Shown here: positions 46,927 through 55,730 of the stretch, piece after piece
Numbering within the stretch: the stretch's first letter is position 1
How the letters are laid out: each line of letters starts with the position of its first letter
Source: PALSA-1316 sp964499365
GTDB taxonomy: Bacteria > Nitrospirota > Thermodesulfovibrionia > Thermodesulfovibrionales > UBA6898
Reading direction: 5' to 3'
Assembly (NCBI GenBank): GCA_964499365.1
Contig: CAZCKU010000002.1
Span: 1-64,000 of the forward strand
Length of the DNA: 64,000 nt
Program-made: the position numbers and the translations under genes
Notes under the pieces: model-generated
What the model saw: only the letters and a program-made list of their open reading frames with translations
Databases searched by the model: none
Told to the model about the DNA's origin: nothing

Positions 46927-47714
46927 GACCCGCCCGCATGCACCCTTTCAAGGGCCTTTTGTGCATCCGCCCAGGTCTTCCATTTGTCGGCAGAATTTCT
47001 CAGCAGATAGGCGGGATGAAACGTCGGCATGACCGGGATCCCCTGGTAATCGAAAAAATGGCCCCGGGACGCAGTAATCCTCAGCAAAGGGTTATTCAAA
47101 AGTGACTGCAGAGCAACATTGCCGAGGGTTATGATGACCCTGGGTCTGATAATCCCGATCTGACGTTCGAGAAAGGGCTTGCAGGTCGCGACCTCAACAG
47201 CCTCAGGCTCCCTGTTTTCCGGAGGTCTGCATTTGACTATATTCGCGATATAGACATCACTGCGTTGCAGTTCCATCTTCTCTATCAGCCGGGTCAGCAA
47301 AATGCCGGCCTTCCCGACAAAAGGCCTTGCCTGAATATCCTCATCCTCTCCGGGGCCTTCGCCGATGAAGAGCAGCGCGGCTTCGGGATTCCCTTCTCCG
47401 AAGACTATGTTCTTTCTGGTACGGGACAAAGCACAACGAGTGCAGTCCCCGATTTCCTTCCGCAGAGATTCCAGGAGATCCGCCTTGCCGGCGGCCCGCG
47501 TGCCGCCTCCGTGCGAAGGCCTGACGGGCACTGCGGCCTCTGCCCGGGCCTCCCGGCGCTGATGGACAGGAGCAGGTACCGATACGCCGGGCGGCAACCC
47601 TGCTTCCGCGAGGTCAAGCGGCAGGCGTTCTATCCCCAGTGCCTCGTAATAGGAAAGCAGGGCAATAACGTCGGCTACCGGATCGCCAGTAATGGGCTGA
47701 CTGACGCCCGACAT
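46923..47714 (-). CDS. udg: Uracil-DNA glycosylase, family 4
   Basis: 263 residues. The iron-sulfur family-4 type removes uracil from DNA. The body has CTRCALSRTRKNIVFG with the first two cluster cysteines, the active-site motif GEGPGEDEDIQARPFVGKAG, KCRPPENREP, CKPFL and the C-terminal HPAYLLRN. The first 80 residues (ALLSYYEALGIERLPLD, then a Pro/Ala-rich linker) are an extension found in several anaerobic bacteria. It follows nadK by 3 bp. Confidence 0.92.
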   Translation of the reverse strand: MSGVSQPITGDPVADVIALLSYYEALGIERLPLDLAEAGLPPGVSVPAPVHQRREARAEAAVPVRPSHGGGTRAAGKADLLESLRKEIGDCTRCALSRTRKNIVFGEGNPEAALLFIGEGPGEDEDIQARPFVGKAGILLTRLIEKMELQRSDVYIANIVKCRPPENREPEAVEVATCKPFLERQIGIIRPRVIITLGNVALQSLLNNPLLRITASRGHFFDYQGIPVMPTFHPAYLLRNSADKWKTWADAQKALERVHAGGS

Positions 47715-47717
47715 CGG

Positions 47718-48569
47718 TTACCGCTCCCCCCACTTCAGCTTGCTTCTGAGGACCTTGAAGTAGTCCCTTTCGCAGGGCATGACCAGCTTCGTCCGGTACG
47801 CAGACTTGCGGATCTCGACGACATCGCCGACCTTCATCGGAAGGCCGACCTGACCGTCGAGGGTAAGGTAGACGTCTTCGTTCGGCGTCTTGAGAGTAAT
47901 CCTCACCTCAAAATCGGCCGGGATGACTATAGGTCTGTTGGTCAGCGTATGGGGACAGATCGGAGTAAGGACAATGCTGTCCAGAGTCGGATACATGATC
48001 GGCCCGCCGGCAGCAAGCGAGTATGCGGTGGAGCCGGTCGGGGTGGAGATGATGAGACCATCTGCCTTAAAACTGGTCACGTAGGTTTCGTGGACAACGG
48101 TCTCGAGGTCGATAATCCGTGCCAGAGCGCTCTTGGCGATAACCACATCATTCAGAACGGTATATTCCTCGACGACAGTACCGTCCCTGAGCACGCGCGT
48201 CGCGAGCATCAGCCGCTCCTCGGTTCCGCAGCTTTGCGAGAGCATACCCTCCAGCGCACCGAATATTTCGTTGCGGTTGACTTCAGTTATGAAGCCCAGC
48301 GTGCCGAGGTTCACCCCGAGAATCGGCGTCCCCTTTTCAGCAAGAAGCCTGCTGGCACGGAGCATGGTCCCATCTCCGCCAAGGACAAGGACCATATCAG
48401 CGGCATCCGCAATCTCCTCATGCGAATATCCCCTGACGCCGAGATGCACCGCCGTCGCGGCCTCGACCAGCGCTTCCCACCCCTTTTCCGCAAGCCATGG
48501 AATCAGTTGGCGCACGATAACGGCCGGCTCTGTCCTCCACCGTTTACAGATTATTCCAAGCTTCTTCAC
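47718..48569 (-). CDS. nadK: NAD kinase
   Basis: Phosphorylates NAD to NADP. The protein of about 283 residues has GGDGTMLRASRLL, NLGTLGFIT and PTGSTAYSLAAGGPI, the family signatures. A GTG at 48569 (reading VKKLGIICK) is preferred as start since it has GGAAGGGA upstream and matches the usual beginning of the family; the frame continues to 48608. It overlaps the tsaE stop by 26 bp. Confidence 0.94.
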   Translation of the reverse strand: MKKLGIICKRWRTEPAVIVRQLIPWLAEKGWEALVEAATAVHLGVRGYSHEEIADAADMVLVLGGDGTMLRASRLLAEKGTPILGVNLGTLGFITEVNRNEIFGALEGMLSQSCGTEERLMLATRVLRDGTVVEEYTVLNDVVIAKSALARIIDLETVVHETYVTSFKADGLIISTPTGSTAYSLAAGGPIMYPTLDSIVLTPICPHTLTNRPIVIPADFEVRITLKTPNEDVYLTLDGQVGLPMKVGDVVEIRKSAYRTKLVMPCERDYFKVLRSKLKWGER

Positions 48570-48990
48570 GTATCCCTTCCATGATGATTTCCCGGGCATC
48601 CCCGCCACAATCAGACAACCATATCCTGATGACAGCCATGCCCTGCTCCGCAGGCTCCCCCAGGTGCTCCGCCCATTCGATCACGGAGATTGCATTCCCG
48701 CCGAGCAGGTCCCAGATACCGGTACTGTCGAGATCATCGCTGTTTGTAACGCGGTACAGGTCTATATGGTAAAAAAGGGGATCCACCGGATATTCTGCAA
48801 TCACGGTGAAACTCGCGCTGGTGATATCCCTGGACGGGATACCAAAGGCAGAGGCTATACCCCGTACCAGCGTCGTCTTGCCGGTACCGAGGTCGCCATA
48901 CAGGCAGACGATATCGCCGGGCACCAGGCATCTGCCGATTCTCTGTCCGAGCTGCTCAGTCCCCTCAGGACTAGTGCTTCTGAACCTCAC
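48544..48990 (-). CDS. tsaE: tRNA threonylcarbamoyladenosine biosynthesis ATPase
   Basis: A 148-residue TsaE/YjeE protein that works with TsaB and TsaD in t6A modification of tRNA. The P-loop GDLGTGKTT is at 33-41, and ITSASFTVIAEY and HIDLYRV follow as usual. The start is GTG and overlaps the CBS gene by 20 bp. tsaB and tsaD are not in the window. Confidence 0.93.
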   Translation of the reverse strand: MRFRSTSPEGTEQLGQRIGRCLVPGDIVCLYGDLGTGKTTLVRGIASAFGIPSRDITSASFTVIAEYPVDPLFYHIDLYRVTNSDDLDSTGIWDLLGGNAISVIEWAEHLGEPAEQGMAVIRIWLSDCGGDAREIIMEGIREEAWNNL

Positions 48991-49435
48991 CCATCGTACC
49001 TTTAATCAGATCTATCTTGCCGATAATCCCTGAGAGCTTGCCCTCCTGCAGGACCGGGATGAGGTGGATCCCCTTGTCCGACATGATCGTGGCAATATCC
49101 TGAAGGCTCGCATCAGGGCCGACCGTGATCACCTGTCTGGTACAGATATCGGATACCTTTGAGGCTGACATCAGCCGTATCTCCTCTTCGATCGAGGAAG
49201 AACCCTCAAGCGGAATAAAGGCGTCAAAGAGCCTCAACACCGTCGGGATATGGAATCGCCTGTTCTGACGGATCAGGTCGTTTTCCGTAACAATGCCGTA
49301 CAGGCCGCCGTCGGCATCAAGCACCGGGGCGCCGCTGATCCCCTTCTCGACAAACAGCCGTCCCAGCTCTTCCACCGTGGTCTCGGGGGTAACGGTCGTG
49401 ACCGCAGTCGTCATAATATCGCGTGCAGTTTTCAT
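48971..49435 (-). CDS. CBS-domain pair protein
   Basis: About 154 residues, made only of two CBS domains (MKTARDIMTTAVTTVTPETTV and later MSASKVSDICTRQVITV). Such pairs bind adenine nucleotides and regulate partner proteins; the partner is unknown. The ATG at 49435 follows leuA by 4 bp; the frame reads on to 49570 inside leuA, which is unlikely. Confidence 0.88.
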   Translation of the reverse strand: MKTARDIMTTAVTTVTPETTVEELGRLFVEKGISGAPVLDADGGLYGIVTENDLIRQNRRFHIPTVLRLFDAFIPLEGSSSIEEEIRLMSASKVSDICTRQVITVGPDASLQDIATIMSDKGIHLIPVLQEGKLSGIIGKIDLIKGTMGEVQKH

Positions 49436-49439
49436 CTTC

Positions 49440-50942
49440 CTATCGCTTTCTTGCAGCAAGCTTATTGAGGGCGTTGACGTAGGCCTTTGCCGCTGCAACC
49501 AGAATATCCGTGTCCGCTCCCTGCCCCCTGGCCTTCCTGCTTCCCTCTTCAAGCGAAACCAGCACCTCACCCAGTGCGTCGGTGCCGCCCGTGATGCTCT
49601 TGACCTCGAACTTCAGCAGTTTGCTCTTCGTCCTGGTGGCAGCAGCAATCGCCCGGTAGACCGCGTCGACAGGGCCGTCGCCGTGCTCAACGCTGTCGAT
49701 GACCTTGCCCTTCACATTCAGCTTCAGCGCCGCAGTCGGTCTGACACTCATACCGCTGGTTATCGAGAGGTCCACGATGCTGTAGACAGCAGGAATCCTG
49801 CCGACGCCCTCAGATACCAGTGCCTCGAGGTCCTCATCAAAGATGTCCTTCTTCTGGTCCGCAAGCCGCTTGAACCTGTCGAAGGCAACCTCTATCTCCT
49901 CCGCGGTCAGTTCATACCCCAGATCTTTGATCCGGGTCTTGAACGCGTGCCTGCCCGAATGTTTGCCCAGCACCAGTTCGGTCTCTTTAAGACCAATATC
50001 AGACGGTTTGATGATCTCGTACGTCATCTTCTCCTTCAGCAGCCCGTCCTGATGAATGCCGGACTCATGGGCAAACGCATTGGCCCCGACAATGGCCTTA
50101 TTCGGCTGGACCTGGATTCCGGTTATGCGTGTCAGAAGGCGGCTCGTCCTGATGATCTCCTTCGTCCGGATGTTCGTCTTCGCCTTATAAAAATCCTTCC
50201 GCGTGACGAGGTTCATTACAATCTCTTCCATGGAGCAGTTGCCCGCCCTCTCACCAATACCGTTAATTGTACATTCCACCTGACCCGCCCCGTTCAGAAT
50301 CGCCGCCAGTGAATTGGCCACCGACATCCCGAGGTCGTTATGGCAGTGGACCGAGATGACGGCGCTCTCGCCGATCCGGCTCTTGATGCTCCTGATGAGA
50401 CTGCCGAATTCCTCCGGACTTGTGTAGCCGACCGTATCGGGAATATTGACGGTTGACGCACCGGCCCTGATCACGGCCTCGACTACCTCGATGAGATACG
50501 GTATATCGGTCCTGGTCGCATCCATCGGTGAAAACTCGACATCGTCCACAAGGCTCCGCGCGTATTTCACCATCTCGACCGACCGTTTCAGCGCTTCTTC
50601 CCTGCTGACCCTGAACTGGTATTTCAGGTGGATGTCCGAGGTGGAGTGAAAGGTATGGATGCGCCGTTTTGGAGCATCCCGGATGGCCTCCCAGGCGCGC
50701 TTGATATCTTCTTCCCTGGCGCGTGCAAGACCGGCGATCACCGCTCCCGGCACCTCGTTCGCGATCCTCCTGACTGCATCGAAGTCACCCGGCGATGCTA
50801 TCGGAAACCCGGCCTCGATAATATCAACGCCGAGCCGGACCAGCTGGCGGGCGATCTGGATCTTCTCTTCAACATTCATCGACGCACCGGGCGACTGTTC
50901 GCCGTCCCGCAGCGTCGTATCAAATATCCTGATGACTCTCAT
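49440..50942 (-). CDS. leuA: 2-isopropylmalate synthase
   Basis: First committed step of leucine synthesis: condenses acetyl-CoA and 2-oxoisovalerate. The 500-residue protein has IFDTTLRDGEQSPG at the start, HCHNDLGMSVANSLAA, GERAGNCSMEE, and a C-terminal LeuA allosteric domain (about 385-495), so leucine feedback is expected. It lies 3 bp after pssA with AGGAG upstream. The order ilvC-psd-pssA-leuA occurs in several anaerobic lineages. Confidence 0.96.
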   Translation of the reverse strand: MRVIRIFDTTLRDGEQSPGASMNVEEKIQIARQLVRLGVDIIEAGFPIASPGDFDAVRRIANEVPGAVIAGLARAREEDIKRAWEAIRDAPKRRIHTFHSTSDIHLKYQFRVSREEALKRSVEMVKYARSLVDDVEFSPMDATRTDIPYLIEVVEAVIRAGASTVNIPDTVGYTSPEEFGSLIRSIKSRIGESAVISVHCHNDLGMSVANSLAAILNGAGQVECTINGIGERAGNCSMEEIVMNLVTRKDFYKAKTNIRTKEIIRTSRLLTRITGIQVQPNKAIVGANAFAHESGIHQDGLLKEKMTYEIIKPSDIGLKETELVLGKHSGRHAFKTRIKDLGYELTAEEIEVAFDRFKRLADQKKDIFDEDLEALVSEGVGRIPAVYSIVDLSITSGMSVRPTAALKLNVKGKVIDSVEHGDGPVDAVYRAIAAATRTKSKLLKFEVKSITGGTDALGEVLVSLEEGSRKARGQGADTDILVAAAKAYVNALNKLAARKR

Positions 50943-50945
50943 AAC

Positions 50946-51716
50946 CTATGCTCCTGTATGCCTTTCTTCACGTTTTGTCTTCATCTTTTTATAGACCAGC
51001 ACGGCATTTTCAATTATACCCCAAACAAGATAGACCATTGCAAAAATAAACATGGCTGACGAGGCATGAATAAGGAAGACAAAAAGGATGAGGACAAAGA
51101 CGATAAGCACCCAGAAAGGCTTCCGTTCCCTGAAGTCGATCTCCTTGACGCCGTGAAAGCGAAGGGTGCTGACCATCAGCAGGGCAAGCAGGATCGTAAA
51201 CACGGGGTAGAAGATGTGCTTTTCGGGCGGCCCCACGCGGACCTCATAGCCATAATAGAAGATGACGACGGATGAAAGTACTGCAGCCGCTCCGGGGATG
51301 GGCATGCCCTTGAAGGCCTTGGACCCGGAGGAACCTGTCTGAACATTGAAGCGTGCGAGCCTGAGCGCACCGCAGGCGACAAAGAGAAAGGCAGCGGCCC
51401 AGCCGACCCGGCCGAAGGGCATCAGGGTCCACTTGTACATCATGACCGAGGGCGCGACACCAAAGGCAACCAGATCAGACAAGGAGTCGAGCTCGACGCC
51501 AAAGCGCGTCGTCGTATTCGTCAGGCGGGCGATCCAGCCGTCGAGACCGTCGAAGATGATGGCGATGATAATCGCCCACGCCGCATAGATGTAATTGCCA
51601 TTGATCGCCGACATGATCGCAAAAAAACCGCAGTACATGCCGCAGAGCGTCAGCGCATTGGGCAGGAGATAGACCCCTTTTTTGGGTAATTTTTCAGGCA
51701 GTTCTTTCTGTTCCAT
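50946..51716 (-). CDS. pssA: CDP-diacylglycerol--serine O-phosphatidyltransferase
   Basis: Makes phosphatidylserine from CDP-diacylglycerol and serine at the inner membrane. The 256-residue protein has the CDP-alcohol phosphotransferase motif DGLDGWIARLTNTTTRFG followed by ELDSLSD, and about seven hydrophobic segments. Its partner psd is 9 bp upstream. Confidence 0.95.
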   Translation of the reverse strand: MEQKELPEKLPKKGVYLLPNALTLCGMYCGFFAIMSAINGNYIYAAWAIIIAIIFDGLDGWIARLTNTTTRFGVELDSLSDLVAFGVAPSVMMYKWTLMPFGRVGWAAAFLFVACGALRLARFNVQTGSSGSKAFKGMPIPGAAAVLSSVVIFYYGYEVRVGPPEKHIFYPVFTILLALLMVSTLRFHGVKEIDFRERKPFWVLIVFVLILFVFLIHASSAMFIFAMVYLVWGIIENAVLVYKKMKTKREERHTGA

Positions 51717-51725
51717 CGTACGGTC

Positions 51726-52361
51726 TCAGCCCTGCCGGTATTCCGCAAGAACAGTCTCTCCGGCCTTTACGGTCTGATCAAGTCCTACTTTAATAATAGC
51801 ATCTTTCGGCAGATAGATATCGACCCGGGAACTGAATTTGATCATCCCGTAACGCTCCCCGCGCACGAGTTTCGCACCTTCAGGCACCCTGCAGACAGCC
51901 CGCCGGGCCACAAAGCCCGCGACCTGTCGCAGCAACAGATCACCGTACCGGGTCCCGAATACCAGTTCGATATTCTCATTTCTCACCGACGCCTCATCCT
52001 TGTATGCCGCAAGAAACCGGCCCTTGTTGTGGCGCACCGTCCTGACGGTGCCATCGCAGGGGACACGGTTCACATGGACGTCCAGCGGCGACATGAAGAT
52101 GCTGACCTGCAGGACGTCAGCCTGCAGATACCGGTCTTCCCTGACCTCCCGCACTACAATGACCCTGCCGTCGGCCGGGGATACAAAGACGTCCTTCTCC
52201 TGGGGGATGCTGCGGTCGGGGTCCCTGAAAAACCAGAGCATAAAGAGTACGGCAGGGGCTGTTATGACACCATAGAGAGGTCCGAACAGAAAGAATGCAG
52301 CTGCGGCAAGGAGCCCGAACCCGGCAATAAAGGGATAGCCCTCAGGCGCGAGCTTAAGCAT
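51726..52361 (-). CDS. psd: Phosphatidylserine decarboxylase (short form)
   Basis: Converts phosphatidylserine to phosphatidylethanolamine. The 211-residue protein is the short type that self-cleaves to a pyruvoyl enzyme. It has PLDVHVNRVPCDG (92-104) and the processing region IKFSSRVDIYLP, where the family usually has Gly-Ser; here it is Ser177-Ser178. The N-terminus has two hydrophobic segments. The ATG at 52361 (MLKLAPEGYP) is preferred to the longer frame. It lies 158 bp after ilvC and 9 bp before pssA. Confidence 0.92.
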   Translation of the reverse strand: MLKLAPEGYPFIAGFGLLAAAAFFLFGPLYGVITAPAVLFMLWFFRDPDRSIPQEKDVFVSPADGRVIVVREVREDRYLQADVLQVSIFMSPLDVHVNRVPCDGTVRTVRHNKGRFLAAYKDEASVRNENIELVFGTRYGDLLLRQVAGFVARRAVCRVPEGAKLVRGERYGMIKFSSRVDIYLPKDAIIKVGLDQTVKAGETVLAEYRQG

Positions 52362-52423
52362 CGCACCGTGAACCGGAAAGCGTGAAAGGTGAAAGGTAAA
52401 ACAGCCGGCCACAAATAAACCAT

Positions 52424-52453
52424 CCGGGAAAAACCGGAACCGGCTCTTCCCGG
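52424..52453. repeat. Inverted repeat between ilvC and psd
   Basis: CCGGGAA (52424-52430) pairs with TTCCCGG (52447-52453), enclosing a smaller CCGG/CCGG pair. No T-run follows on the minus strand, so it is more likely an RNA-processing or partial-termination hairpin than a full terminator. Confidence 0.35.
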
Positions 52454-52519
52454 AAACAGCTTATCTGTCCGATCATGTTATGTTTTACCCTTCACAATCC
52501 ACTGCATCCTGTACGGGTA

Positions 52520-53536
52520 TTATGCCTTTGATTTGTCGACGAGTTTACCCTTCTTGAGCCAGGGCATCATCGCGCGCAGCCTGCCGCCGACCTCTTCGAT
52601 CTGGTGCGCCTCGCCCTTCCTGGTCAAGGCATTGAAGGTCGGCTTGTTCGCCTTGCACTCAAGCATCCATTCCTTCGCAAAAACGCCGTCCTGGATCTCG
52701 CCAAGGATCTTCTTCATCTCTGCCTTCGTCTCGGCGGTAACGACCCGCGGCCCCCTGGTCAGGTCGCCGTACTGGGCAGTATTGCTGATCGAGTAGCGCA
52801 TATTCGAAATGCCGCCCTCATAGATCAGATCAACGATCAGCTTCACCTCATGAAGGCACTCAAAATACGCCATCTCAGGCGCATAGCCTGCCTCGACAAG
52901 GGTCTCGAACCCTGCCTGGATCAGTGACGTAACACCGCCGCAGAGGACAGCCTGCTCGCCGAAAAGATCGGTCTCGGTCTCTTCCCTGAAGTTTGTCTCG
53001 ATAATGCCGGCCCTGCCGCCGCCGTTTGCCGAGGCATAGGCAAGGGCAATATCCTTGGTATTCTTCGACGGGTCCTGATGGACTGCGATAAGACACGGCA
53101 CCCCGCTGCCCCTGGTATATTCAGCCCTGACGAGATGTCCCGGGCCCTTCGGTGCAGCCATAAAAACGTTCGCGTCCGCCGGAGGAACGATCTGTCCGAA
53201 ATGGATATTAAAACCATGGGCAAAAGCAAGATACACACCCTTCTTCATGAACGGGGCGATCTCGGCATTGTAAATGTCGGCCTGATATTCGTCCGGGAGG
53301 AGGATCATGATCACGTCGGCGATCTTCGCGGCATCGGACGGCGTCATCACCTTGAAACCGGCCTTCTTCGCCTTGTCCCAGCTTGCACCCTTCCGGATGC
53401 CGATCGTCACGTCCATGCCACTGTCCTTGAGGTTGTTCGCATGCGCATGGCCCTGGCTGCCATACCCCATGATCACGATCTTCTTCTTTTTCAGAATCCC
53501 GAGATTTGCGTCCTTGTCGTAATAAACCTTTATCAT
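52520..53536 (-). CDS. ilvC: Ketol-acid reductoisomerase
   Basis: Second step of valine and isoleucine synthesis. The 338-residue class I enzyme has the NADPH motif GYGSQGHAHANNLKDSG, LLPDEYQADIY, APKGPGHLVR, and the C-terminal knotted domain (GVTSLIQAGFETLVEAGY, ISNTAQYGD). GGAGG precedes the ATG. ilvBN are not in the window. Confidence 0.97.
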   Translation of the reverse strand: MIKVYYDKDANLGILKKKKIVIMGYGSQGHAHANNLKDSGMDVTIGIRKGASWDKAKKAGFKVMTPSDAAKIADVIMILLPDEYQADIYNAEIAPFMKKGVYLAFAHGFNIHFGQIVPPADANVFMAAPKGPGHLVRAEYTRGSGVPCLIAVHQDPSKNTKDIALAYASANGGGRAGIIETNFREETETDLFGEQAVLCGGVTSLIQAGFETLVEAGYAPEMAYFECLHEVKLIVDLIYEGGISNMRYSISNTAQYGDLTRGPRVVTAETKAEMKKILGEIQDGVFAKEWMLECKANKPTFNALTRKGEAHQIEEVGGRLRAMMPWLKKGKLVDKSKA

Positions 53537-53571
53537 TGAAGCCTCCTGTGCGTTATATTGAACAGCGATGT

Positions 53572-53577
53572 ATTATA
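53572..53577 (-). promoter_or_regulatory. Possible -10 box of the ilvC promoter
   Basis: On the minus strand TATAAT lies 36 bases before the ilvC ATG, preceded by TGTAA. No good -35 is seen. Confidence 0.35.
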
Positions 53578-53677
53578 TTACAATCATGCTTTTTTTTCTA
53601 TTTGCAGCTGCCGGCTGCGCGGAAGAAAGAGCCTTTCCCCGGCAATCAGGATACCGCGAAAAAGCTGCAGGTGACAA

Positions 53678-54853
53678 TCACAGGAGACGCTTGACCCTGG
53701 AAAACGCCTCCTCAATGATTTCCGGCTCCGGCAGGAATGTGCTCCTGAAGTAGACCCCGTCCTCCTGCCTTCCGAAGCCTGATCCGGGAACAAAAACGAC
53801 CCCTTCCCTGAGCGCGGCACGCACGAAATCGAGGTCTTTTCTCCATTTGTTCGTCTCTATCTTCATAAATGCGTAGAACGCGCCCTTCGGGACAGGGAAG
53901 GAAACCGGGAGTCTGCCCGCCATCTTCACAAACGTGTCCCTCCGCTCGATGAGCCTCTTCTTCATGTCAGCAATGTATGCGGGATAGGACGAATCCACCA
54001 GGGCAGCCGCTGCCGCCTTCTGGTATTCCCAGTTAACTGAAAGCCGCTGGTTGCAGAGCAGGAAGAAGGCGTTCTTTACCTCCGACCACTTGTCCCCGTG
54101 GAAGGTTACCCACCCGATCCTCGCGCCCGTATAGCAAAAGTCCTTTGAAAGCGAACTCCCGTAAATGAAGGGGATCTTGTTCCGGGCCAGTTTTCTGAAA
54201 TCAATATGCTTGCCCTCAAGAATCAGCTGGTCATATGACCCGTCGTAAAAGATGGGGACGTCATACTCGGCGCAGAGCGCAATGACCTCCCTGAGGTTCT
54301 TCTCGGAATAGACCGAGCCCAGAGGATTATTGGGGTTGATGATCACCATGGCCTTGGCCCCCTCGATCTTCTTTGCCAGGTTTCCGACGTCTATCTGCCC
54401 CTCTGCATCGTGACGGTAAAAGACGCTGTCGCCCTCGAACTGCTTTGCCTTGCTCAGATAGAGCGGATAGACCGGGTTCGGAAGCAGTACCTTTTCGCCA
54501 AATCCGATAAAGGAGTGGAAGAAAAAATCAATTCCCTCGGTGAGGCCCGCGACGGCAAAGACGTCCTCAGGACGGCATTTCTCGATCTTCGCTACGGTCT
54601 CTCTGAGCTGCTCGTCGCCCTCCGACGGTGCATACCCCTTCCAGTTCTCGTCGAGCGAACTCTTCACCCTTTCTGCGATCACCCTGAACGGCTCGAACCC
54701 ATACTGGGGCGGATCTCCGATATTGAGATATATCATCTTCCTGCCCTTTGCCTCTTCCCGTTTCGCCTCCATGACTATGTCTCTGATGGGATAGCTTACG
54801 ACATTCATTCTTTCTGTGGGCTTATATGGCAACTTCCGTCTCAAGTGAATCAT
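53678..54853 (-). CDS. Class I/II pyridoxal-phosphate aminotransferase
   Basis: About 391 residues of fold type I. The lysine motif SSLSKDFCYTGARIGW holds the Schiff-base Lys; NPNNPLGSVYS and a C-terminal VPGSGFG with RSTF carry substrate and PLP contacts. It resembles alanine/glutamate-type (AlaA) enzymes that use 2-oxo acids. It lies upstream of ilvC with 141 bp between and may aminate branched-chain or pyruvate-type acids. The ATG at 54853 has AGGA upstream; ATG at 54808 is the alternative. A promoter lies at 54934-54962. Confidence 0.88.
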   Translation of the reverse strand: MIHLRRKLPYKPTERMNVVSYPIRDIVMEAKREEAKGRKMIYLNIGDPPQYGFEPFRVIAERVKSSLDENWKGYAPSEGDEQLRETVAKIEKCRPEDVFAVAGLTEGIDFFFHSFIGFGEKVLLPNPVYPLYLSKAKQFEGDSVFYRHDAEGQIDVGNLAKKIEGAKAMVIINPNNPLGSVYSEKNLREVIALCAEYDVPIFYDGSYDQLILEGKHIDFRKLARNKIPFIYGSSLSKDFCYTGARIGWVTFHGDKWSEVKNAFFLLCNQRLSVNWEYQKAAAAALVDSSYPAYIADMKKRLIERRDTFVKMAGRLPVSFPVPKGAFYAFMKIETNKWRKDLDFVRAALREGVVFVPGSGFGRQEDGVYFRSTFLPEPEIIEEAFSRVKRLL

Positions 54854-54933
54854 GTCATCATCCTGTTGTTTATTTTCGTGCGGGAAATCCCGCCCATAAC
54901 GGCACTCGCACATACGATTTTATTCGATCAGAA

Positions 54934-54962
54934 AGCATAACATTTGATAACTATTTTAACAA
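54934..54962 (-). promoter_or_regulatory. Candidate promoter of the aminotransferase gene
   Basis: On the minus strand TTGTTA (54957-54962) and TATGCT (54934-54939) have a 17-bp spacer. The leader that follows contains a GCGGGAAATCCCGC palindrome near 54884-54897. Confidence 0.5.
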
Positions 54963-55048
54963 TATAAAGGCATGGAAGCGGCTGCGAACATATGAACGCA
55001 AACAGCGGCCGGAGGAAGAGTCAGCGATCGGCGCGGCATCGCCGGAAT

Positions 55049-55080
55049 AAAAAAGGCCGGCGACATAAGATCGCCGGCCC
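55049..55080 (-). terminator. Intrinsic terminator after the Lys/Ala-rich protein gene
   Basis: GGCCGGCGA (55055-55063) pairs perfectly with TCGCCGGCC (55071-55079), and on the minus strand six T follow at 55054-55049. It is 21 bases after the stop. Confidence 0.85.
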
Positions 55081-55100
55081 CGATATGACATCGAAAGCAA

Positions 55101-55472
55101 TTACTTCTTGTCAGTTGCCTTCTTGTCAGCTGCCTTTGCCTCAGGAGCCTTCTCTGCTGCCTTCGGAGCTGCCTCAGGAGCCTTCTTGGCTGCCTTCGCT
55201 GCTGCCTTCTCCTCAGCTGCCTTCTTCTTGGCTGCCTTCTTCTCCTCAGCTGCCTTCTTCTTGGCTGCCTTCTTCTCCTCAGCAGTCATCTTTGCAGGTG
55301 CTGCCTCAGGAGCCTTCTTGTCAGCTGCCTTTGCCTCAGGAGACTTGGTATCAGCTGCCTTCTCTGCTGCCTTCGGTGCTGCCTTCGGTGCGGTTGCATC
55401 AGCTGCAAAAGCAACGACAGACAGTGAAAGGACAAACATTATTGCGGTTACAAGAGAAATCATCTTCTTCAT
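55101..55472 (-). CDS. Exported Lys/Ala/Glu-rich repeat protein
   Basis: About 123 residues. A signal peptide (MISLVTAIMFVLSLSVVAFAAD) is followed by a low-complexity chain of Ala, Lys, Glu and Pro. It contains an 11-residue tandem unit (KKAAKKKAAEE, about two copies) and copies of AKAADKKAPEA. The mature chain should be highly charged and helical or disordered. It resembles acid-shock (Asr-like) or histone-H1-like chains in composition only, and the signal peptide argues for the periplasm. The ATG at 55472 has GGTGG upstream; GTG at 55484 is an alternative. It has its own promoter and terminator. Confidence 0.75.
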   Translation of the reverse strand: MKKMISLVTAIMFVLSLSVVAFAADATAPKAAPKAAEKAADTKSPEAKAADKKAPEAAPAKMTAEEKKAAKKKAAEEKKAAKKKAAEEKAAAKAAKKAPEAAPKAAEKAPEAKAADKKATDKK

Positions 55473-55514
55473 TAAATTCACCACCTTTCTTTTATACGTT
55501 ATATATAATCTAAA

Positions 55515-55543
55515 TTTATATATCTGAAATGTCTTATATTCAA
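55515..55543 (-). promoter_or_regulatory. Promoter of the Lys/Ala-rich protein gene
   Basis: On the minus strand TTGAAT (55538-55543) and TATAAA (55515-55520) have a 17-bp spacer, 42 bases before the ATG. A very AT-rich stretch follows. The 258-bp gap up to the outer-membrane-factor stop holds nothing else recognised. Confidence 0.65.
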
Positions 55544-55730
55544 GAAGCGTGCCATGCGTACAAACGTCTATATTATGCCCCCGCCAGATGAGGACCCCAA
55601 TACAAACTCCCTATTCAGGCAACCATTTTACATTTTGGGAAAGTCCGACCGCAGGAGAACCACATCAACTCTTCACCCAAAGACCCGCAAGCCCTTTTCC
55701 GGCATCGTGCTGCGCACGGGCACCCTGCTC

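Noticed and set aside
53568..53753. Plus-strand ORF starting MYYITIMLFFLFAAAGC, like a small lipoprotein
   Set aside because: No ribosome binding site, lies over the ilvC promoter, and its second half is antisense to the aminotransferase end. The hydrophobic look comes from a T-rich stretch.
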